A DNA stretch of 64,000 nucleotides from Nitrospirota bacterium (GTDB taxonomy: Bacteria; Nitrospirota; Thermodesulfovibrionia; Thermodesulfovibrionales; SM23-35): NCBI GenBank assembly GCA_040754395.1, contig JBFMCL010000011.1:32076-96075 (forward strand). The letters are read 5' to 3'. This document shows positions 1 to 8,283 of this stretch, piece after piece. The translations under genes and the position numbers were made by a program. Position 1 is the stretch's first letter. The number at the start of each line of letters is the position of its first letter. Below the pieces are notes generated by a model. That model did no database searches. It saw nothing but the letters and a program-made list of their open reading frames with translations, and was not told the DNA's origin.

Positions 1-1
1 C

Positions 2-280
2 GCAGAGGCAATGGCCCTTTTCAGGAGCACAAAAGATCCCAGGGGTATTATTTACTGCAAGATGGGATTCGGCGAGATCGCTTTCCTGAAGGGCAGAAAG
101 GCTGCTGCGAAACGTTATATATCGGATGCGCTGGAAAACGCACACACACACGGCTTCGCTCTTGAGAAATGTCATGCGACAGCACTGTTGTCATGCATAA
201 CCGGGAAAATACAGAATGCATGTTATAATCAGCTTGGGCTGAAGCTCCGGTTTCGAGATTTGCCGATGAACATTCCTTAG
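2..280 (+). CDS. C-terminal fragment of a helical-repeat (TPR-like) protein, cut by window edge
   Basis: The reading frame is open to the left edge and ends at a stop at 278-280, so only about 92 C-terminal residues are visible. They are rich in Ala, Leu and Lys, with helix-turn-helix periodicity resembling a tetratricopeptide repeat (a stretch around GEIAFLKGRKAAAKRYISDA). No catalytic motif is visible. The TPR assignment is inference from composition and could be wrong. The next gene, pgsA, starts about 150 bases downstream on the same strand. Confidence 0.45.
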   Translation, partial: AEAMALFRSTKDPRGIIYCKMGFGEIAFLKGRKAAAKRYISDALENAHTHGFALEKCHATALLSCITGKIQNACYNQLGLKLRFRDLPMNIP

Positions 281-427
281 AGCAATTCGCCTTCCTGCAC
301 TTCTCTTATCGGGAAGTACGTAGCAGGCGAAGGGTTCAGGGGAATTTGCAGGGAACACTGCACGGACCGGACTTCCGGACTATTCTTCCGGAACAGCATA
401 GCCGGCACTTTGTTACAGGGGGAACTC

Positions 428-967
428 ATGGGGGTATTCAATATACCCAATACACTTACAATTATACGGATAGTCATCATTCCCGTCTTCATAACCTCAA
501 TTATTTACAAGCGGTATGATTATGCGCTTTCCCTGTTCATCATCGCTGCCCTTACTGACATATTCGACGGGCTTTTTGCGCGGCTGAAAAACCAGAAAAC
601 CGTGCTTGGGACATTTCTCGACCCCCTCGCGGACAAATTTCTGCACGTTACCGCGTTTATCATTTTTTCTGTCTATGGCTGGATACCCAAGTGGCTTACC
701 ATCACTGTCATAAGCAGGGATATCATCATAGTCACCGGCTGGTTTCTCCTGTATTTTATCGCAGGGTCTTCCAAAGTAGAACCGTCGCTGCTCGGCAAGA
801 TTACTGTGTGGGTGCAAAGCCTGCTCGTCGCATATATACTCATTGACATAAATCTCCTGGTGCTGCCGGATATCCCCGGGTTTGTGTTCCAGCTGACCGC
901 TGCGGTTACCATACTTTCAGGACTTCACTATGTATACAGGGGGCTGAATGTGACGCATGCAGGCTGA
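428..967 (+). CDS. pgsA: CDP-diacylglycerol-glycerol-3-phosphate 3-phosphatidyltransferase
   Basis: The product would make phosphatidylglycerol phosphate from CDP-diacylglycerol and glycerol-3-phosphate in the inner membrane, the committed step to phosphatidylglycerol. The 179-residue protein has the family's length, several hydrophobic helices, and the CDP-alcohol phosphotransferase signature: Asp-x-x-Asp-Gly at LTDIFDGLFAR, then the downstream Asp-x-x-x-Asp in GTFLDPLADKF. I start at the ATG at 428 because a purine-rich GGGGGA site lies just upstream and the protein then begins MGVFNIPNTLT, the usual family start. A TTG six codons earlier is possible. The 3' end overlaps the next gene by 11 bases, so the two are probably co-transcribed. 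Confidence 0.9.
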   Translation: MGVFNIPNTLTIIRIVIIPVFITSIIYKRYDYALSLFIIAALTDIFDGLFARLKNQKTVLGTFLDPLADKFLHVTAFIIFSVYGWIPKWLTITVISRDIIIVTGWFLLYFIAGSSKVEPSLLGKITVWVQSLLVAYILIDINLLVLPDIPGFVFQLTAAVTILSGLHYVYRGLNVTHAG

Positions 968-2252
968 ACACGGAATAAAAATAGATACCGTCAACACGGG
1001 AAGCCCTGCTGAACTGTCCGGCCTTCTCCCTGAAGATGTGCTTCTCACCGTAAACGGAATGCAGATGAGGGATCCGATCGACTTCATGTTCAACAGTGCA
1101 TCGCACGATATCAACATCACGTTCAGGCGTGGAGGAAAAACGCTCGAAACCCGGATCTCAAGGGAAGGCAGCAACGAATTGGGCATATGCTTCAAGCCGT
1201 TCAAGATAGCAACCTGCAGAAACAACTGCATATTCTGTTTCGTAAAACAGCTTCCGCGGGGTCTCAGAAAGACATTATACGTAAAAGACGAGGATTACCG
1301 GATGTCTTTCCTCTATGGCAATTATATCACCCTCACGAACCTCTCCAGGGAAGACAAAAAGCGTATTGTCGACCAGAGACTAAGCCCCCTTTACATTTCC
1401 GTGCATTCAACAAACAGGTCGGTAAGAAGCAAGCTGCTGGGCAATACAAAGGCCCCTGACATCCTGAAGGAACTGAAATTCCTGACAGAAAACAAGCTGC
1501 GTCTCAACGTGCAGATCGTCCTGTGTCCCGGCTATAATGACGGCAGGGAATTAAGGCAAACTCTGAGCGATCTCTACAAGTTTTATCCCTATATCCTTTC
1601 CGTTGCGGTTGTTCCTGTCGGCCTCACGATGCACAGGAAACAGCCCGTTCAGCCTGTGCTCAGGGAAGATGCAGAAGCAGCCCTCAAGATCATTGAGTCG
1701 TTTCAGAAAAGGCTTCTCAAAAAGCATGGCAACCCTGTCATTTACGGGGCTGATGAGCTCTACCTGAAGGCCGGACGTCCTTTTCCTCCGCTCAGGGAAT
1801 ACGGGGAACTGCACCAGATAGAAAACGGCGTCGGGATGGTCCCTCTCTTTCTGAACCAGGCAAAAAAACTGAAAATATCCAGACCGTTGCCTCCCAAAAA
1901 GAGATTTCTCACTTTCACCGGAATTTCGTTCTATCCCTTTCTGAAAAAACTCACTGAGAGGCTCTCCGAAAAAGAAGACTTTTCGATCGAGGTTTTGCCG
2001 GTCGAGAACAATTTCTTCGGCTCATCCGTCACCGTCGCAGGCCTTCTGACAGGCAGAGATGTGATCAAAGCAGTACTGGACCATACGGGACCCGGTGAGA
2101 TAATCCTGATTCCTGACGTCGTCCTGAACGGAGAAGGCAGGTTTCTCGATGAGGTGACGCTTGAGGATATTCAGGAGGCGCTCCACATCCCTGCAAAAAA
2201 AATCAGTTCGACTCCCGAAGGTCTTGTCAGAGGCATTGCAGAGGCAGCATAA
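957..2252 (+). CDS. PDZ-radical SAM DUF512 family protein
   Basis: This 431-residue protein belongs to the widely conserved but functionally unassigned PDZ/DUF512 family. Residues about 1-75 form a PDZ-like domain (HGIKIDTVNTGSPAELSGL). A radical-SAM type cysteine cluster follows at CRNNCIFCF (spacing C-x3-C-x2-C), which would bind a [4Fe-4S] cluster and S-adenosylmethionine. The C-terminal half carries the DUF512 region, ending with an Asp-rich stretch around LIPDVVLNGEG. It overlaps pgsA and shares its strand. Family members often sit near membrane-lipid or GTPase genes, but no substrate is established. The role is unknown; the family call is secure. Confidence 0.87.
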   Translation: MQAEHGIKIDTVNTGSPAELSGLLPEDVLLTVNGMQMRDPIDFMFNSASHDINITFRRGGKTLETRISREGSNELGICFKPFKIATCRNNCIFCFVKQLPRGLRKTLYVKDEDYRMSFLYGNYITLTNLSREDKKRIVDQRLSPLYISVHSTNRSVRSKLLGNTKAPDILKELKFLTENKLRLNVQIVLCPGYNDGRELRQTLSDLYKFYPYILSVAVVPVGLTMHRKQPVQPVLREDAEAALKIIESFQKRLLKKHGNPVIYGADELYLKAGRPFPPLREYGELHQIENGVGMVPLFLNQAKKLKISRPLPPKKRFLTFTGISFYPFLKKLTERLSEKEDFSIEVLPVENNFFGSSVTVAGLLTGRDVIKAVLDHTGPGEIILIPDVVLNGEGRFLDEVTLEDIQEALHIPAKKISSTPEGLVRGIAEAA

Positions 2253-2313
2253 AAACAATGCTCATCGCCCTGCAGGCTGCCGGACATCCCTCTGATTTGC
2301 AGCGAAAAAGTCC

Positions 2314-2342
2314 TTGACAAAGACCCCTTTTTTTGATAAATA
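2314..2342 (+). promoter_or_regulatory. Candidate sigma-70 promoter
   Basis: A perfect TTGACA at 2314-2319 is followed after 17 bases by TAAATA at 2337-2342, in an AT-rich gap upstream of the small gene at 2386. The -35 box is strong and the -10 box is weak. A further TAATAATAT lies a few bases downstream. Confidence 0.4.
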
Positions 2343-2385
2343 TTTACTACAGAGTAATAATATGTTTAATTAGTAAGACATATAT

Positions 2386-2637
2386 ATGGAAAAAAGTGAC
2401 ACCGGGAGGAAACCGAGAAAAAAGAAGGAGTTCAGGTATGCCACTTCCTTCACAATGAGGATTGATTCATTTACCCTTGAGATGCTTGACAGAATGGCAT
2501 ATGACGAGGACAAGATGAGACCTGAGATTATCCGTTCTGGTGTCAAGTTTCTTTTTATTAAAAAATACGGGCAGAAGGAGATTGACAAGCTGAGGCAGAA
2601 GCACAGAAAAGACTTGCCCGGCAAGGAATCACTCTAA
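2386..2637 (+). CDS. Small basic protein, ribbon-helix-helix-like
   Basis: An 83-residue, Lys/Arg-rich protein. The segment from about residue 20 (YATSFTMRIDSFTLEMLDRM) followed by RPEIIRSGVKF has the strand-helix-helix pattern of CopG/MetJ-type DNA-binding proteins: a beta strand with alternating polar residues, a Leu/Met helix, then a helix starting at an Arg-Pro-Glu-Ile turn. The Lys-rich N and C termini fit nucleic-acid binding. The start is the ATG just after an AT-rich promoter-like region. It stands alone, with its own probable promoter, ahead of the lytic transglycosylase gene. DNA binding is inference, and no target is evident. Confidence 0.6.
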   Translation: MEKSDTGRKPRKKKEFRYATSFTMRIDSFTLEMLDRMAYDEDKMRPEIIRSGVKFLFIKKYGQKEIDKLRQKHRKDLPGKESL

Positions 2638-2718
2638 CATGACAACGAAAACCGATATTCTTCGATACCGCTGCACGTGTGACATTGACAGACAACCATG
2701 GGAATGATAGTATTTACA

Positions 2719-3426
2719 ATGAAATATTTTTTTGCATTGTTGGCCGTTTTCTTTCTGCTTGCCGCTCCTGCTTATGCTGACATTTACAAATATACGGATG
2801 AAAACGGCGTAATATGTTACACCGATACTCCGCTTGGTAAAAAGGCTGACAGACTCCTGAAGGAAAAGTCCGTCGCCCCCCTTGAGGCAAAAAAAGGTTC
2901 CTCAAAACGTTCAGGAGATGTCACGGACTATCACAGCATCGTTTACGACAAGGCCTCGGTGTATGATATTGACCCTTCTCTGATCAAAGCGGTCATTAAG
3001 ACGGAATCAAACTGGAACAGCAGGGCGATATCAAGGAAAGGCGCAATCGGGCTCATGCAACTTATGCCCGGCACGGCAGTTGATATGAACGTGAGGAACC
3101 CTTTCGATCCGGAGGAAAATATCGAGGGTGGCACGAGATACCTGAGATACCTTCTTGAACGCTTTAACGGAGACCTCACGCTTGCCCTTGCAGCATACAA
3201 TGCAGGGCCGAAGACCGTCGAAAAATTCGGGTATGTGCCGCCGATTACGGAAACCCGCCAGTATGTAAATAAGGTGCTTTCCCTTTACAACGGAAAGATG
3301 ACCTATCCCGCTGCAGCCGTCGACAAACAGAAACCCATCGAACGAATCTATAAAATTGTCATGGAAGACGGCACTGTACTCTTCACTAATTCCTCTCTTG
3401 TCTCGAACAGACCTGTCAGGTTTTAA
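2719..3426 (+). CDS. Exported lytic transglycosylase (SLT family) with DUF4124-like N-terminus
   Basis: The product would cleave peptidoglycan glycan strands in the periplasm. From the ATG at 2719 the protein has a clear signal peptide (MKYFFALLAVFFLLAAPAYA). A DUF4124-like motif follows (DIYKYTDENGVICYTDTP), then the SLT catalytic domain with the general acid Glu in IKTESNWNSRAISRKGAIG, the GLMQLMP motif and LALAAYNAGPKTV. The C-terminal about 40 residues repeat a DUF4124-like strand pattern (RIYKIVMEDGTVLFTN). An alternative ATG at 2698 would bury the signal peptide. The next gene, nadA, starts right after the stop codon, so co-transcription is likely. Confidence 0.88.
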   Translation: MKYFFALLAVFFLLAAPAYADIYKYTDENGVICYTDTPLGKKADRLLKEKSVAPLEAKKGSSKRSGDVTDYHSIVYDKASVYDIDPSLIKAVIKTESNWNSRAISRKGAIGLMQLMPGTAVDMNVRNPFDPEENIEGGTRYLRYLLERFNGDLTLALAAYNAGPKTVEKFGYVPPITETRQYVNKVLSLYNGKMTYPAAAVDKQKPIERIYKIVMEDGTVLFTNSSLVSNRPVRF

Positions 3427-4413
3427 ATGACTCCTGAAGAATCCCGTATCCGGGAAGAAATTCTTGCATGGAAGACCCGGAGACGGGCAATTATTCTCGC
3501 CCACAATTATCAGAGGGACGAGGTTCAGGAAGTTGCCGATTTCACCGGTGACTCTCTCGAGCTTTCGAGAACCGCTTCGTCGATGGATTGCGATGTGATC
3601 GTCTTTGCGGGCGTCAATTTCATGGCAGAGAGCGCCTCGATCCTCTGTCCTGACAAAACAGTGCTTCTTACCGAGATTGATGCAGGTTGCCCGATGGCTG
3701 ACATGATCCATGTGGATACCCCGAGATGGGAGAGAAAAAGCTTTCCCGGCTTCAAAACTCCGCCCCCCTACCTGTATCCGACATCGTTCACCCTACGTGA
3801 CATGAAGGCGCAGAATCCCGGCGTCCCTGTTGTCGCCTATGTCAATACGACCGCCGACGTGAAGGCTGAAAGCGATATCTGCTGCACTTCCGCAAATATC
3901 GTAAAAGTCATAGAATCCATTCCCGATGATACTGTGATATCCGTCCCTGACAGAAACCTGTCGATGTGGGCCCAGAAAAATACAAAAAAGCGGGTCATCT
4001 CATGGGACGGGTTCTGCCATGTACACGAAAGGGTGACCCGTGACGATGTGACAAAGGCAAGAAAGGATCACCCGGCGGCACTTCTTATGGCACATCCGGA
4101 ATGCAGGCTGGATGTGCTGGATTTGGCTGACCATGTGACCAGCACGTCCGGCATGCTGAGGTTTGCCAAAGCGTCTTCTGCAAAGGAGTTCATCGTCGGA
4201 ACGGAGATAGGTCTCATGCACAGATTGCGGAAAGAAAATCCTGACAAGGTCTTTTATCCGCTGAGGAAGGACATGATCTGTCCTAACATGAAGCTCACCA
4301 CGCTGCACAGCGTGCTCAGGGCCCTGAAGGAGAACGCGTACGTGATTAAAGTCCCCGAAGAGATACGGATACCCGCAAAAAAGGCCCTGGACAGGATGCT
4401 TTCAATCCCGTAG
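3427..4413 (+). CDS. nadA: Quinolinate synthase A
   Basis: The product condenses iminoaspartate with dihydroxyacetone phosphate to quinolinate in de novo NAD synthesis and is an oxygen-sensitive [4Fe-4S] enzyme. The 328-residue protein has the expected family blocks: AHNYQRDEVQEVADFTGDS near the N-terminus, GCPMADM, the AYVNTTADVKAESDICCTSAN block, GTEIGLMHRL, and CPNMKLTTL near the end. The three cluster cysteines are the ones in GCPM, in DICCTS and in ICPNMK. Neither nadB nor nadC is in the window. The gene begins immediately at the end of the transglycosylase gene and is followed seven bases later by the DUF1992 gene. Confidence 0.95.
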   Translation: MTPEESRIREEILAWKTRRRAIILAHNYQRDEVQEVADFTGDSLELSRTASSMDCDVIVFAGVNFMAESASILCPDKTVLLTEIDAGCPMADMIHVDTPRWERKSFPGFKTPPPYLYPTSFTLRDMKAQNPGVPVVAYVNTTADVKAESDICCTSANIVKVIESIPDDTVISVPDRNLSMWAQKNTKKRVISWDGFCHVHERVTRDDVTKARKDHPAALLMAHPECRLDVLDLADHVTSTSGMLRFAKASSAKEFIVGTEIGLMHRLRKENPDKVFYPLRKDMICPNMKLTTLHSVLRALKENAYVIKVPEEIRIPAKKALDRMLSIP

Positions 4414-4420
4414 GACATCC

Positions 4421-4798
4421 ATGGATTTCTTTTCCAGAATCGCTGAAAGACGGATCATCGAAGCCATGCAGAACGGCGAGTTCGATAACCTTGAAGGTAA
4501 AGGGAAGCCGATACTCTTTGAGGATGAGACATGGATTCCGGAAGACCTGAGACTGGCATACAAGTTCCTGAAAAATGCGGGTTGCATCCCCCGTGAGCTG
4601 GAAATGAGAAATGAAATCATCAATATGTGTTCACTGATGAACACTCTCGATGATGACAAGGAACGGCTCAAAAAAATACGTGAATTGAATTTCAAGCTCC
4701 TGAAGCTGAATCTGGGCAGGAAAAGACCTCTCAGCTTCGAAGACTTTCCTGAATACGAAGCAAAGATAACTGACAGACTGATCGAACAACAGCGGTAG
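4421..4798 (+). CDS. DUF1992 (DnaJ-homologue subfamily C member 28-like) protein
   Basis: A 125-residue soluble protein matching the DUF1992 family: it opens with the characteristic block ERRIIEAMQNGEFDNLEGKGKP written across residues 8-29, followed by LAYKFLKNAGCIPRELEMR. The family is found in bacteria and in eukaryotic DNAJC28. Its biochemical role is not established, and there is no J domain here. The gene lies 7 bases after nadA on the same strand and is probably the last gene of the transglycosylase-nadA unit. Confidence 0.82.
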   Translation: MDFFSRIAERRIIEAMQNGEFDNLEGKGKPILFEDETWIPEDLRLAYKFLKNAGCIPRELEMRNEIINMCSLMNTLDDDKERLKKIRELNFKLLKLNLGRKRPLSFEDFPEYEAKITDRLIEQQR

Positions 4799-4833
4799 AT
4801 TCCATCATACAGTACACTCCGGAGCAGGCAGCC

Positions 4834-5097
4834 TCATTTCTTCAGATTTTTGCTGATGCAGACCCGCAGCGGGCACTGGCAGAAAAACAATCCTCCGAAA
4901 TGTATCGAGAACTTGCATTCCATCGGTATGGATACCATGCAGGCCACAAAAGCGTCCAGCCCGACATCTTTTGCACTGCAGAGTTTCCTGAAGCCCGATG
5001 TATAGCAGACAAACCCCTTCGGGCATTTCATGGTCTTCATGATATCTTCCATGTTCTTTCTGACATGCTGATCCACTTTTTTCTCTTTCTGCGGCAT
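4834..5097 (-). CDS. Small cysteine-rich conserved-looking protein
   Basis: An 87-residue protein with six cysteines, arranged in part as MKCPKGFVCYTSGFRKLC and in a C-terminal CQCPLRVCISKNLKK. The N-terminus is charged and helical (EKKVDQHVRKNMEDIMKTMK). The regular cysteine spacing suggests a metal site or redox role, but I recognise no named family. I start at the ATG at 5097 because GGAGGG lies about eight bases upstream; a longer frame to 5145 lacks this support. It is the last of three small minus-strand genes (5559 to 4834) that look like one operon. Confidence 0.6.
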   Translation of the reverse strand: MPQKEKKVDQHVRKNMEDIMKTMKCPKGFVCYTSGFRKLCSAKDVGLDAFVACMVSIPMECKFSIHFGGLFFCQCPLRVCISKNLKK

Positions 5098-5166
5098 CAC
5101 ATCAGACCCTCCAGCCCCGCAAGGACTGGGTTCCGGGAAATGCATGCCTGGAAACGACCATCTCTC

Positions 5167-5316
5167 CTATACCCCCCTGCCCTGATGTCCGGCCCACCAC
5201 TGGCCGTTCTGCTTTTTTCCGGATTTCCTGAAGATATATTTCATCACGAGCAGAAATACTACCAGGCTGATGGGGTTCATAACCAGCGCAACAAGATTCG
5301 AGAAAAAGTCGAACAT
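5167..5316 (-). CDS. 49-residue single-span membrane protein candidate
   Basis: The frame encodes MFDFFSNLVALVMNPISLVV and then a second hydrophobic run, FLLVMKYIF, before a basic, Gln/Gly/Trp-rich tail that ends in GHQGRGV. This is a typical small membrane protein with a single span of about 22 residues and a positive C-terminal side. A GGGGAG ribosome site lies about 9-10 bases before the ATG. It begins 4 bases after the stop of the upstream 79-residue gene. It is short, so the call rests on the membrane segment, the ribosome site and the operon position. Confidence 0.5.
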   Translation of the reverse strand: MFDFFSNLVALVMNPISLVVFLLVMKYIFRKSGKKQNGQWWAGHQGRGV

Positions 5317-5319
5317 CGT

Positions 5320-5559
5320 TCAGCACTCCCCGACATGATGGACCGCATCTTCATGGAAGCTCCTGTTTCTTTCCAGATAGTCATCGAGGGTCTTCAGCAT
5401 CGAAATGAGGATAGCCTTGAAAACCGTCATGACAGAAGGATCCGTAAAATACGAATATACTTTATAGTTGCCATCCGGCGTAAATCCGACGAGGGACCAG
5501 TCAGCAAAGCCGTATTTTCCCACAATTTCGCTTATGTCATTAAGGTCAGCCTGTTTCAT
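5320..5559 (-). CDS. Hypothetical 79-residue protein, first gene of a small-protein operon
   Basis: A strong AGGAGG ribosome site sits six bases before the ATG at 5559. The protein starts MKQADLNDISEIVGKYGFAD, has a beta-strand-rich middle (WSLVGFTPDGNYKVYSYF), and a helical end. I do not recognise a family. The two smaller genes follow downstream on the same strand with short spacings, which suggests joint expression. A 230-codon frame on the opposite strand over the whole cluster has no ribosome site or family features and is rejected. Confidence 0.6.
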   Translation of the reverse strand: MKQADLNDISEIVGKYGFADWSLVGFTPDGNYKVYSYFTDPSVMTVFKAILISMLKTLDDYLERNRSFHEDAVHHVGEC

Positions 5560-5847
5560 CGAAGCACCTCCTTTTCACTGCACATCCGATAATTTTAATA
5601 TTTATACTATCTTAATTATATAAATAGCATATATCATGCCAGCCTTCTTAATGAGCAAGTGACTGTCATTAAAGAATTATTTTTGTCATTCACTGCCTCT
5701 GTGGGTAAGAGATTACATAATTCGTCACAAAAAGTACTCAAATGGGGAAGAGTCTGCAGGTTCCCGAAGCACCGCTTCCAGGACATCAGCACATCCGGAT
5801 TCTGTTATACTTATAATATGAAAATCATATCAAGATGAGGAGATACA

Positions 5848-6081
5848 ATGGGTGAAATCGAAAACACGGCTATGAAGATCATTCATGCCTATGAGGATTA
5901 TTATCTGGATAAGGAAAAAAGGAAGATCCTGGACAACCTGTTCGACAGGTTTCTGAGCATTGTTGATATTAACGGGCAGATGGATATATATGAAGCGACT
6001 GTTGCGCTCAGCAGGTCCCATCCAAAGGAATATGCCGAATTGCTGAAAGCATTGAAAGACGAATCTCTCATCTCTGACTGA
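5848..6081 (+). CDS. Hypothetical 77-residue acidic helical protein
   Basis: The gene has a good GAGGAG ribosome site six bases before its ATG. The protein is highly charged and mostly helical (MKIIHAYEDYYLDKEKRKIL, then FDRFLSIVDINGQMDIYEA), with no signal peptide or membrane segment. I recognise no family. It stands alone between the divergent small-gene operon and the first cobalamin riboswitch. A short hairpin with arms at 6129-6134 and 6138-6143 lies after its stop codon but lacks a T-run. Confidence 0.55.
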   Translation: MGEIENTAMKIIHAYEDYYLDKEKRKILDNLFDRFLSIVDINGQMDIYEATVALSRSHPKEYAELLKALKDESLISD

Positions 6082-6277
6082 TTCTGTTTTCTGACGCAGA
6101 CATTTCCCAATAAACGTTGCAAGGCACTGAATCCGCCGGATTCCTGTGCCTGATTGTCCTGCCGCACATAGTTCCCGAAAGGCCTGCAAGAAGGTTTGTC
6201 ACATGCCCGTTGCAGACACCTGCAAGAATATGATATAACAATGTATTCATGTATCCTGTTGTAATGAAAGTACACGC

Positions 6278-6475
6278 AACAGGTCATGTCTCTGCTGGCT
6301 GGAAGTCAGGGAAGAGGAGTGAGCCGGTTACGGTGATTCTCCCGCTGCCCCGCAGCCGTGAAGGGAACGAAAGCCCGGAGCAAGCCACTGTCCCGTTTTG
6401 CCGGGGTGGGAAGGCAGGCAAGTAGGTCAATGTAGTACGCCCTGAGCCGGAATACCTGTCCAGACCGGAAAGACT
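6278..6475 (+). promoter_or_regulatory. Cobalamin riboswitch upstream of btuF
   Basis: The leader carries the B12-box core GCCACTG at 6384-6390, preceded by the family's CCCCGCAGCCGTGAAGGGAACGAA-type segment (about 6350-6372) and followed by the GGGAAGGC stretch near 6408 and CCTGAGCCGGAATACCTG near 6451. These occur in the correct order and spacing for an adenosylcobalamin aptamer. It lies directly upstream of btuF and would repress the transport/salvage genes when cobalamin is plentiful. The boundaries are approximate. Confidence 0.92.
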
Positions 6476-6533
6476 CAGAGTGAACTGTGCAGGATAATGA
6501 GTCCTGTCATAATACTCTGAATCATCACTCTGA
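6475..6533 (+). promoter_or_regulatory. Expression-platform hairpin of the first B12 riboswitch
   Basis: A perfect nine-base inverted repeat, TCAGAGTGA at 6475-6483 and TCACTCTGA at 6525-6533, encloses a smaller hairpin (CAGGA/TCCTG). It sits between the aptamer and the btuF ribosome site (GGGAGG at about 6541), so it can form the structure that switches expression. No T-run follows, which favours control of translation over termination. Confidence 0.5.
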
Positions 6534-6553
6534 TTTCCCGAGGGAGGAAAAGA

Positions 6554-7399
6554 ATGAGAGCCAAAATGCTCTTCTGTGTTATTGTGCTGCTCACCTGTTG
6601 CTTCCCTTTTCCCGTTCCTGTGTTTGCTGAACCGCCAAAGCGCATCGTCTCTCTTGCGCCCAATATTACCGAAATACTTTTTGCGCTTGGGCTCGGTGAA
6701 CACGTCGTTGGTGTCACTGGTTTCTGTGACTATCCCGAAGCAGCCAGAAAAAAGCAGCAAGTCGGCGGAATGTCCAACCCTTCATTGGAGGGAGTCGTCT
6801 TGTTAAAACCAGATATTGCAGTTATGACTACTGACGGCAATCCAAAAGAGTTTGAAGAGAGGTTGCACTCACTTAATATAAGGACATATGTATTTAAAGC
6901 GCGGCGGCTTTCAGAATTACCTCAGGCTATAAGAGAAATTGGTTTAGCACTTGACGCAAAAGATAATGCTCATTCCCTCGCCAGCAAGATAGAGACCGCA
7001 ATCAATAGATTGAAAACCAAGAGGCAGGAGACAAGCATTATCAAGTCACAGAGAAAAAAGATCCTCTTCATCATCTGGCCTGAGCCGTTGATAGTTGCAG
7101 GACCTGGTACCGTCATGGACGATGCAATTATTCTTCTCGGCAATGAAAACATAGCATCGAAAGCAAAGACCTTATACCCCAAATACTCTATTGAGGAGAT
7201 TATTCATCAAGCACCTGATACGATAATTATTGGTAAGGGGCACGCAAATATGCATGAGGTTTCAGCAACACTTCTTAAGAGATTAAAAAGTGTCCCTGCT
7301 GTAAAAAACAATAAAGTTTTTTATGTAAGTGATAGTCTCTACAGACTCGGGCCAAGGGTTATCGAAGGCATTGCGGAGATAGCGGATAACCTTGAATGA
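6554..7399 (+). CDS. btuF: Periplasmic cobalamin-binding protein of an ABC transporter
   Basis: The 281-residue protein has a signal peptide (about residues 1-25, hydrophobic core [19 protein letters not shown]) and the BtuF/FepB-like two-lobe substrate-binding fold: [19 protein letters not shown] near the N-terminus, [18 protein letters not shown], then [18 protein letters not shown] opening the second lobe, and the conserved [13 protein letters not shown] region. It would deliver corrinoid to a BtuCD permease, which is not in this window. The riboswitch immediately upstream supports cobalamin rather than iron-siderophore as ligand. GGAGG lies before the ATG. Confidence 0.85.
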   Translation: MRAKMLFCVIVLLTCCFPFPVPVFAEPPKRIVSLAPNITEILFALGLGEHVVGVTGFCDYPEAARKKQQVGGMSNPSLEGVVLLKPDIAVMTTDGNPKEFEERLHSLNIRTYVFKARRLSELPQAIREIGLALDAKDNAHSLASKIETAINRLKTKRQETSIIKSQRKKILFIIWPEPLIVAGPGTVMDDAIILLGNENIASKAKTLYPKYSIEEIIHQAPDTIIIGKGHANMHEVSATLLKRLKSVPAVKNNKVFYVSDSLYRLGPRVIEGIAEIADNLE

Positions 7400-7489
7400 A
7401 CAGTCCGGATAACTGATGCAGGATTCTGAAGTGTGCGCTTCCCTTATTGGAACAGTGGTGTCAGGAAAAGGAAAGAAGGAAAACATATC

Positions 7490-8283
7490 ATGAAGAAATC
7501 CTTTGTCGTCTTGCATATTGTACCGGAAAGAGTGTAAACGTGACCGGGTCTGATATTACAAAAATCCCGACATTCTTTGTGCTGGTTGGCCTTGTACAGG
7601 GGGCTATCCTGCTGACAACAGATTATTGTGCCGGAATTGTTTTTCATCCTGATCTTGTACCAGGGATAATACTGCTTGTACATGTCGTATTAAACAGAGG
7701 GCGACAGCTCTGCGGACTTGCCGGCACCTTTGATGCAATAGCAGCAAAAAAACAGGGTGCCCAGGATGCAGAAACACAGACTCGCCCGCTGAGACTCAGC
7801 CATTCTGTGACCGGACCTGCAGGCGTCACGGCGATAGTTTTCGCGTTGGGGCTGAAATACCTCTCCCTGCTCAACCTCACCCATTTTTTGCCTTTCACCT
7901 ATTACTCTTCCCTCATCCTGCTTCCGGTAATCCCGAAATGGACAATTGTCATAAGCATGTTTTATGGAAAGCCGGCAGTACAGGATGGAATGGAAAGGAG
8001 CTTCCTGCACAGAAAAGGAGTGAAGAAGACCGCTATTTCGACCCTGATACTTGTTCTTTTATTTATCCTGCCCGGGCTGCTCTTCAGGGATTCCATGCCG
8101 GGCAATCAGCACATCTTTTTTGCTGCCCTCCTTATAACGTTGTATGGTCTGTGCCGGGTATTGGCACATTATTTTCATGCCCATTTAGGCGGACATAGAG
8201 GAGATACACTTGGTGCGACTGGTGAAATCGCAGAGATGAGCTTTTTGTTCATGGTAATTATATGGTCACGGTTATCTATTTAA
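7490..8283 (+). pseudogene. cobS: cobS-like adenosylcobinamide-GDP ribazoletransferase, apparently frameshifted and with an altered D-box
   Basis: CobS joins adenosylcobinamide-GDP and alpha-ribazole in the last step of cobalamin assembly in the inner membrane. The body is CobS-like: ITKIPTFFVLVGLVQG, the TFDAIAAK box, GPAGVTAIVFALGLKY, GGHRGDTLGATGEIAEM and several membrane helices. Two things look wrong. First, the ATG with a good ribosome site (AGAAGGA upstream of 7490) reads 15 codons (MKKSFVVLHIVPERV) and stops at 7535-7537, while the body lies in another frame; this body frame can only start at a TTG at 7447 without a ribosome site or at an internal GTG. Second, the family's Asp-rich LDGLADT box reads LCGLAGT, losing two Asp. 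I infer a decaying gene; a sequencing error could explain the frameshift but not both changes. Confidence 0.6.

Noticed and set aside
4900..5592. A 230-codon + strand frame over the small-gene operon
   Set aside because: It has no ribosome site, no domain pattern, and lies opposite three frames with good ribosome sites.
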